A stretch of 20,495 bases of DNA from Clostridiales bacterium (GTDB lineage: Bacteria; Bacillota; Clostridia; Oscillospirales; Oscillospiraceae), in the NCBI GenBank assembly GCA_020861055.1, contig JAJBTD010000117.1, positions 1-20,495 of the forward strand, in the 5' to 3' direction. The translations under genes were made by a program, and so were the position numbers. The notes beneath the pieces are model-generated. The model was not told the DNA's origin. It ran no database searches and worked only from the letters and a program-made list of their open reading frames with translations. Position 1 is the stretch's first letter, and every line of letters starts with the position of its first letter. Shown in pieces: positions 15,677 through 20,495 of the stretch.

Positions 15677-17044
15677 ATGGCTGCAAAGACAGAACAGGAA
15701 AAAATTGAGCTATTTGAGCGGACGCCAGTGCCGAACGCAGTGGTTCAAATGGCGATACCAACGGTAGCAAGCTCACTTGTGATGGTGTTGTACAGCTTGG
15801 CCGACACATACTTTGTCGGTATGCTGAATGACCCGATCGCGACTGCCGCCGTGACGCTGGCTTCTCCGGTATTGCTGGCCTTCAATGCGCTCAACAACCT
15901 GTTCGGCGTGGGAAGCTCCAGTTTGATGAGCCGGTCTCTGGGGCGTAAGGACTATGATACGGTACGAAAAACCTCGGCAATGGGCTTTTACTGCGCCTTG
16001 TTTTGCAGCCTGCTCCTCTCTGTCAGCTGTACCCTGTTAAAGACTCCGCTGTTGACCGTTCTTGGAACGTCCGCTGATACTTGGGCCGCCACCTCCGACT
16101 ATATGCTGTGGACGGTCACCTGTGGAGCCGCTCCCGCGATCCTCAATGTGGTCTTGGCAAACATGGTCCGCTCCGAAGGGGCGGCGATGAACGCCAGTAT
16201 TGGAACCATGAGCGGGTGCCTTTTGAATATCGTCTTGGACCCGGTGTTTATTTTGCCCTGGGGCCTGAATATGGGCGCTGCCGGTGCGGGATTGGCTACC
16301 TTCCTGTCCAACTGCGTGGCCTGCCTGTACTTTTTCGTGCTGCTTTTTGTCCGGCGGGGCAAAACCTTCGTCAGCATCTCACCCCGGAATCTCCAATGGA
16401 ACAAACAGATCTTCTTCCAGATCTGCAATGTGGGCATCCCCGCGGCGATTCAAAACCTGCTCAACGTTACCGGTATGACGGTGCTCAACAACTTTACCGC
16501 CGCATTTGGCGCGGACGCCGTTTCCGCTATGGGTATCGCCCATAAGATCGCCATGGTGCCCATGTATGTGGCCATGGGGTTCTCTCAGGGCATCATGCCT
16601 CTGGTCAGCTACAACTACGCCAGCAAGGGCTATCGCCGGATGAAGGACGTCATCACCTTTGCCGGTGTGGTTTCTCTGGTGCTTATGGTATTTGGCACAA
16701 CGATCTGCCTCCTGGAAGGCAATGCAATTATCGGCCTGTTTATGGAAAACGAAGCAGTCATTGCCTATGGCGGGGCCTTCCTTTCCGGGATGGCGCTGGC
16801 AATGCCCTTCCTTGGCATTGACTTCCTGGCTGTGGGCGTCTTTCAGGCCTGTGGAATGGGGCGAAACGCGCTGGTGTTTGCCATCCTGCGCAAGGTCGTT
16901 CTGGAAATTCCCGCCCTTATCATTCTGAATATGATCTGGCCGCTCTATGGCCTGGCCTACGCCCAACTGGTTGCCGAGTTTGTGCTGGCAATCGTGGCTG
17001 TTATCATGCTGGCGCGGATCTTTCGCGCTCTGAGCGAGGGCTGA
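15677..17044 (+). CDS. MATE family efflux transporter
   Basis: Twelve-helix multidrug and toxin extrusion pump that exports drugs or metabolites in exchange for Na+ or H+. The 455-residue protein has the two-fold MATE pattern. The first half includes AIPTVASSLVMVLYSLADTY, then ASPVLLAFNALNNLFGVGSS, and NIVLDPVFILPWGLNMGAAG. The second half begins near 245 with GIPAAIQNLLNVTGMTVLNN and includes MGFSQGIMPLVSYNYASKGY. These are typical of the DinF/NorM-like branch in gut Firmicutes; the substrate cannot be predicted. AGGAG lies 10 nt before the ATG. No regulator gene adjoins it. It sits between excisionase-like genes and other cargo-like genes. The +2 frame stays open across its stop for about 40 codons. 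Confidence 0.93.
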   Translation: MAAKTEQEKIELFERTPVPNAVVQMAIPTVASSLVMVLYSLADTYFVGMLNDPIATAAVTLASPVLLAFNALNNLFGVGSSSLMSRSLGRKDYDTVRKTSAMGFYCALFCSLLLSVSCTLLKTPLLTVLGTSADTWAATSDYMLWTVTCGAAPAILNVVLANMVRSEGAAMNASIGTMSGCLLNIVLDPVFILPWGLNMGAAGAGLATFLSNCVACLYFFVLLFVRRGKTFVSISPRNLQWNKQIFFQICNVGIPAAIQNLLNVTGMTVLNNFTAAFGADAVSAMGIAHKIAMVPMYVAMGFSQGIMPLVSYNYASKGYRRMKDVITFAGVVSLVLMVFGTTICLLEGNAIIGLFMENEAVIAYGGAFLSGMALAMPFLGIDFLAVGVFQACGMGRNALVFAILRKVVLEIPALIILNMIWPLYGLAYAQLVAEFVLAIVAVIMLARIFRALSEG

Positions 17045-17133
17045 ATGAGGTACCCAACGAATGGGACATCCTTCGGGACGGGTTCCATTGCAATTTGATG
17101 GACACACCATGCGACAAAACGGGAAGGCTGTTG

Positions 17134-17162
17134 TTTGCAAATCATTTTGCCGGTCGTATAAT
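17134..17162 (+). promoter_or_regulatory. Promoter of the HXXEE and M29-like genes
   Basis: TTTGCA (17134-17139), 17-nt spacer, perfect TATAAT (17157-17162). Transcription would start near 17168, about 58 nt before the HXXEE start. Confidence 0.6.
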
Positions 17163-17225
17163 GTAATAAGGCTGTGGCTGAACGTCTTATTGGACTTCGT
17201 GCGCAACAAAAAGAGGTGTGTCAAG

Positions 17226-17891
17226 ATGAAAAAAGGATTCAGTAGATGGTGCGACCAGATGTGGCTGTACGTCATCTATTTTCTGGGTGTCGTCATGGCC
17301 TGCACGCTGGTCTGGAATTGGGATACCTGGGAGATGAGCCGCAAGCTGGTCTGTATGCTGGCTATCGCCGTCCCTATGCATATCTTTGAGGAAAACTCCT
17401 TCCCGGCTGGTTTCTACTATATGAACAACCTGGGCTTTGGGTCGAAGGAGCCTATGGCCTATCCGCAGAACCGCTGCACCAATATGGTCACAAATTTGAG
17501 CGCCGAGATCGTCCTGATTTTACTGACGGTCAATACACAGGTCATCGAGCCGAGTGTGGTCACTCTGGTGCTGTTCTTCGGATTGGGCGAAACCATCAAC
17601 CACACCAGGAGCGGCATTTTGATGTACCGGCGCTACCATGAGAAGGGCAAAAAGACCGTTTACGGGCCGGGTCTGGTCACTTCCTGGTGCATACTGATAC
17701 CGCTCAGCACAGCGGCACTCAAATGGCTGACGGGCCATTCCGTGACGGTGTTGCAGGTCATCGGAGGTATTGGTATTTTCCTGGGAATCGCTGTATTCCT
17801 GATTCTTCTTCCCTTTGCGGTTTCCATGCGGGTGAAAAGCAAGGAGTTCGCATTCCACGACAAAGGCTACTTTGAAAAATTCGAGCAGTAG
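17226..17891 (+). CDS. HXXEE domain-containing membrane protein
   Basis: A 221-residue membrane protein of the HXXEE family (unknown function). The family motif is H52-I-F-E55-E56 at the end of a hydrophobic helix, followed by SFPAGFYY. A second conserved area is GLGETINHTRSGIL near 120-130. Roughly five to six hydrophobic helices can be seen, and the C-terminus (KEFAFHDKGYFEKF) is soluble. The His and Glu residues at the membrane edge suggest a metal or catalytic site, but this is unproven for the family. I chose the ATG at 17226, with AGAGG 9 nt upstream; the open frame extends back to 17061 but that part covers the promoter. The M29-like gene follows after 21 bp. Confidence 0.8.
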   Translation: MKKGFSRWCDQMWLYVIYFLGVVMACTLVWNWDTWEMSRKLVCMLAIAVPMHIFEENSFPAGFYYMNNLGFGSKEPMAYPQNRCTNMVTNLSAEIVLILLTVNTQVIEPSVVTLVLFFGLGETINHTRSGILMYRRYHEKGKKTVYGPGLVTSWCILIPLSTAALKWLTGHSVTVLQVIGGIGIFLGIAVFLILLPFAVSMRVKSKEFAFHDKGYFEKFEQ

Positions 17892-17912
17892 CAGTAAAGG
17901 AGTTGTGTAGCA

Positions 17913-18920
17913 ATGAGCAGGCTTGATTGGAAGGACACCGCCGCCCTGATCGCAGAAGACGCACTGGCGATCCAGCAGAACGAAAAGGTGGTCATTGTGT
18001 CCGGAGAGGGCATAGAAAAGGTGGATGGGCTGAACGACTTGTATTTCGCCGTAAAGGATGAACTGTATCAAAGGGGGATTGCGCCTGTCTGCCTCAGCTA
18101 CCTGGCAGAGCCAGGCAAAAAGGTGCCGGAGTTGGTGGAGACGGTATGCTGCGATGCGGATGTCATCATCACCATTTATACCCGCGGCCTGCTGCATTCC
18201 GACGCCTGGCCCCGGATACGGGAAGGACGCAAGCTGTCAAGCCGTCTTTTGCTCCTGCCGAACGGCAACGGCGACGATTTTCTGAACCGCATGATGCCCA
18301 AAACGAAAGAAAGGTTCTATGAGATAGCCAGGGTCACAGACAAAATCGGCAGTCAATTTCTTGGCAAACACACGGTGCGCCTGACTGCGTCGAACGGAAC
18401 CGACCTGACCTTCCGGGTCGGGCAGTTGGCGGGCTGGTCTCACAGCGGTGTCGGCACAAAGCCTGGCTCTTTCATCCTCCTGCCTGCCGGAACGCTGAAC
18501 CTGGGCGTGGATGAGGGCTCCGCCGAGGGAACGCTGGTCATTGACTGCCACACTGCCCTCAAGCGGGAGCTGATGGATGAGGCAGTTACCTTCCAGATCA
18601 AAGACGGCTATGCCGTGTCCATTCAGGGAGGGAGTTATGCCGATGATTTTGCCGCAGCCGCTGCAAAATTCCCAAACGGCCCGGAGGAGACACTCTGCAT
18701 CGCTGAATTTGGCCTTGGCTTTGATCAGACAGCAGATGTCCGTGTCAATCCCAGCGAAGGAGAGCATATGTACGGCGCCGCCCACATCGGGATCGGCTCC
18801 AACGGCTCCTTTGGCGGCAGCGTGATGATCGATGCGTGGCACATCGACTGTATTCTGGAAGGGGCTTCCGTAGAGTTGGACGGGAGATTGATCGAGAAGG
18901 ATGGCCAATACCTTGCGTGA
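17913..18920 (+). CDS. M29-family (COG2309) aminopeptidase-like metalloprotein
   Basis: A 335-residue protein related to M29 aminopeptidases (AmpS/AmpT type) and to NicX-like ring-opening dioxygenases of the same fold. Candidate metal ligands of the C-terminal half are visible: E265 in IAEFGLG, H291 in YGAAHIGIGSN, and H310/D312 in AWHID. E282 or E284 lies in NPSEGEHMYG. The first metal-binding Glu of classical M29 enzymes, expected in a PxGE motif, appears to be replaced: the matching segment is LLPAGTLNLG (around 189-198) with Thr. Length is a little below the roughly 370-410 of true M29 peptidases. It may therefore be a divergent hydrolase or a dioxygenase-like enzyme. AAAGGAG lies upstream of the ATG. 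It is coupled to the HXXEE gene and followed by a strong terminator. Confidence 0.75.
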   Translation: MSRLDWKDTAALIAEDALAIQQNEKVVIVSGEGIEKVDGLNDLYFAVKDELYQRGIAPVCLSYLAEPGKKVPELVETVCCDADVIITIYTRGLLHSDAWPRIREGRKLSSRLLLLPNGNGDDFLNRMMPKTKERFYEIARVTDKIGSQFLGKHTVRLTASNGTDLTFRVGQLAGWSHSGVGTKPGSFILLPAGTLNLGVDEGSAEGTLVIDCHTALKRELMDEAVTFQIKDGYAVSIQGGSYADDFAAAAAKFPNGPEETLCIAEFGLGFDQTADVRVNPSEGEHMYGAAHIGIGSNGSFGGSVMIDAWHIDCILEGASVELDGRLIEKDGQYLA

Positions 18921-18978
18921 TTGCGAGCTCCCTGCACAGCAAACCGGGATTTCAATCAAAAACCGAACATTGAAACAT

Positions 18979-19016
18979 AGCTCACACGACTTGAAACCTC
19001 GTGTGAGCTTATTTTT
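18979..19016 (+). terminator. Intrinsic terminator after the M29-like gene
   Basis: Perfect 11-bp stem AGCTCACACGA (18979-18989) / TCGTGTGAGCT (18999-19009) with a 9-nt loop, followed by TATTTTTG. It ends the HXXEE/M29-like transcript 59 nt after the stop. Confidence 0.9.
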
Positions 19017-19356
19017 GCGATGAAGGTGAAGCAAAGCTCACAGAACGACCTGACCTCTCTCCGGCGGGACGCAAACCATCTGCTGAGGTTCACGGCACAT
19101 CAAACGCTTGACGATTTACAGTCACTGTATGAGAGAGAAAACTACAATGGAGGAACAGTATGTATTTACCGACCCCCATAAAGCGATCATCGCTCAGAAG
19201 CTGTAGGACAGCGTCCAGCGCCGGAGAACGTGTATTGTGTGAGAGTTTCCCCTTTGGACGGTCACAGGAATTCCTGATAGCTTTGCTCAATTGGAGAGAA
19301 GCCCGTTGCGGGGACGCTTGTCCAGGTGGGACATTTGAATGGAAAGAATGGCTATC

Positions 19357-19413
19357 AATGAATACTTGCTCAGCCAGAATGACCTCCTCAGCCCTGGCTT
19401 TGATGCTGTTCAT
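19357..19413 (-). pseudogene. TnpV-like C-terminal fragment
   Basis: The minus strand encodes MNSIKARAEEVILAEQVFI. This fits the end of TnpV, whose last residues follow the pattern N-N/S-I-R/K-A-x-A-x-E-I/V, two residues, then E and I/V-F/Y. Neither the preceding nor the following residues look like TnpV and there is no stop where TnpV normally ends, so it is debris. It points opposite to the N-terminal TnpV-like fragment at 15546. The identification is from memory of the family. Confidence 0.4.
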
Positions 19414-19449
19414 ACGACGCACACGAGCGAAGAGAACATGGGTTATATG

Positions 19450-19486
19450 AAAAAACTCCAGCAACGGGGAAGTCCCGCTACTGGAG
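19450..19486 (-). terminator. Intrinsic terminator after the SDR gene
   Basis: CTCCAG/CTGGAG and CGGG/CCCG arms (19456-19486) form an interrupted hairpin. On the minus strand it is followed by six T (19455-19450). It lies 25 nt past the stop of the SDR gene, so it ends that transcript. Confidence 0.85.
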
Positions 19487-19510
19487 CATAACATATAGTG
19501 CTGGATTGCT

Positions 19511-20269
19511 TTAGAAAGAAGTCCAGCCGCCGTCTACTGGCAAGATTGCGCCGCTGATATAGGCGGATTCATCGCTGGCAAGAAAAAGTGCGGTGTTTGC
19601 TATATCTGAAGCCTGTCCCTGGGCGGGCGCAAGTGACAGCACGCCCTGGATTTTCTGGTATCCGTTCATATTTGGCATGCCCATGGCACTGCCGATTTCC
19701 GTTTGAATACCGCCAGGAGCAATCACATTACAGCGAATACCGTCTTTCATATACATATAAGCTACATTTTTGCTCATGGCATTTACGGCAGCCTTGGATG
19801 CACCGTAAATGGGACCGGCAGCCTGATGAGAAGCGCCAATAGACGAAATGTTGATAATGCTTCCGCCGTTACCCTGTTCCAGAAAGACCTGGCAGGCTTT
19901 CCGCATCGAAGCCATGGGACCATATACATTGATGCTCATGACATACTCATACTTCTCGTCGGATGCTTCGGCGATGGGAGCCATATCATCCATGACACCG
20001 GCATTGTTTACCAGGACGTCGAGCTTACCATATTCCTTGACAGCTAGGTCAATCATTGCCTCATCGTCTTCACGTTTGGATACGTCGCCAGCAAAAGCAA
20101 TCACCTTACCGGGAGCATCCTTCAAACTTTCAACGAGTGCATCCAGACGCTCTTTCCTACGGGCAACCGCGACAACGGATGCACCTGCTTTCACAAATAA
20201 TTCAACAATGGCCTTGCCCATACCGGAAGACGCTCCTGTGACAACGACAGATTTACCCGATAGATTCAT
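19511..20269 (-). CDS. SDR family oxidoreductase
   Basis: Classical short-chain dehydrogenase/reductase, 252 residues, the usual length. It has the cofactor motif TGASSGMG (11-18), NNAG (88-91), a catalytic Ser at 142-143, and Y155/K159 in the YGASK motif. The C-terminal PVDGGWTSF is typical of the FabG/glucose-1-dehydrogenase/bile-acid-type SDR group. VARRKE after the second strand places Arg residues where NADP-binding members have them, so NADP(H) use is likely. The substrate cannot be told; annotations such as 3-oxoacyl-ACP reductase or hydroxysteroid dehydrogenase would be guesses. AAGGAG lies 9 nt before the ATG. It is a single-gene unit with its own terminator, and its base use is visibly more AT-rich than the his and lysS genes. 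Confidence 0.92.
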   Translation of the reverse strand: MNLSGKSVVVTGASSGMGKAIVELFVKAGASVVAVARRKERLDALVESLKDAPGKVIAFAGDVSKREDDEAMIDLAVKEYGKLDVLVNNAGVMDDMAPIAEASDEKYEYVMSINVYGPMASMRKACQVFLEQGNGGSIINISSIGASHQAAGPIYGASKAAVNAMSKNVAYMYMKDGIRCNVIAPGGIQTEIGSAMGMPNMNGYQKIQGVLSLAPAQGQASDIANTALFLASDESAYISGAILPVDGGWTSF

Positions 20270-20495
20270 AGCTCATTCTCCTTATCATAAAAATATTCTT
20301 ATATTTGTTTGTTCATGCCTGTTTAAGCTGCACTATTTGAATGATATCACAAAAGCTGGAGATTGACAATAGCTGTCCATGAAGGCAAAATCAGCATGAA
20401 ACGCTCAGAATGAGAACACTGACGATCAAGTTCCTGCCTACAGGACAAACCTTCCGGTATTTCAGGAGCGGGGGGAAGAAAAACAAGACTACAAA
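20270..20495. other. Region upstream of the SDR gene to the window end
   Basis: AT-rich sequence that should hold the SDR promoter: minus-strand TATAAG preceded after 17 nt by a weak TTAAAC. On the plus strand a frame opens at ATG 20410 and remains open to the window end (28 codons, beginning MRTLTIKFLPTGQ). It has no ribosome-binding site and is too short to judge. Confidence 0.3.

Larger units (their letters stand above)
18921..19510. other. Gene-poor stretch with mobile-element debris
   Basis: No intact gene is supported in this 590-bp stretch. It holds the plus-strand terminator of the M29-like gene, the minus-strand terminator of the SDR gene, and a TnpV-like tail fragment. Two short plus-strand frames overlap out of phase (53 codons from 19020 and 18 codons from 19147). 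They have no clear ribosome-binding sites and no similarity I recognise. A further plus frame at 19340-19490 runs through the SDR terminator and is probably fortuitous. Confidence 0.5.

Noticed and set aside
19340..19490. Plus-strand frame starting MERMAINEYLLSQNDL
   Set aside because: Looks protein-like, but its end coincides with the SDR terminator hairpin and its middle is opposite the TnpV-like tail. No ribosome-binding site.
20410..20495. Open frame from ATG 20410 to the window end
   Set aside because: Only 28 codons, no ribosome-binding site and no recognised similarity; it cannot be supported without flanking sequence.
1..20495. CRISPR arrays, tRNA or rRNA genes
   Set aside because: No regularly spaced repeats of CRISPR length, and no tRNA- or rRNA-like sequences were recognised on reading.

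Overview
The window looks like chromosomal DNA from a high-GC Clostridia (Firmicutes) bacterium. The best guess is the Oscillospiraceae (Flavonifractor or Pseudoflavonifractor-like). The evidence is a short HisG that needs HisZ, a DUF951 protein, a TM1266-type regulator, a greA-lysS pair, and small DUF6462/TnpV-type mobile-element genes that are common in gut Clostridia. The genus is inference; the sequence contains no rRNA or other taxonomic marker.

Layout. (1) 138-3477, minus strand: a LacI-type regulator followed 25 bp later by comEC (DNA-uptake channel). A good promoter stands upstream of the regulator, flanked by two operator-like palindromes. (2) 3620-4887, minus strand: a DUF951 protein and hisC, overlapping by 4 bp. 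(3) 5164-11270, plus strand, divergent from (2): the tightly packed histidine operon hisZ-hisG-hisD-hisB-hisH-hisA-hisF-hisI. With hisC it covers most of the pathway; hisE and a histidinol-phosphatase gene are not in the window. (4) 11359-12603: a small TM1266-family regulator and a VanH-like D-2-hydroxyacid dehydrogenase, probably cotranscribed. (5) 12642-14781: greA-lysS behind a near-consensus promoter, with a long hairpin in the leader.

(6) From 14782 onward the character changes. Just after lysS come a cluster of short direct repeats, a strong terminator, two tandem DUF6462-like (excisionase-like) small genes and a truncated TnpV start. A cargo-like set follows: a MATE efflux pump, an HXXEE membrane protein and an M29/COG2309-like metalloenzyme, ended by a strong terminator. 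Then comes about 590 bp of debris containing what looks like the tail of TnpV on the opposite strand. A minus-strand SDR oxidoreductase with its own terminator closes the window. No integrase, relaxase or conjugation gene is present. I read 14.8-19.5 kb as the remnant of an integrative element, or a scarred insertion hotspot, beside lysS.

The most interesting parts are the repeat/excisionase cluster after lysS, the oppositely oriented TnpV fragments around the cargo, the HXXEE plus M29-like pair (the latter missing an expected metal-binding Glu), and the structured greA leader.
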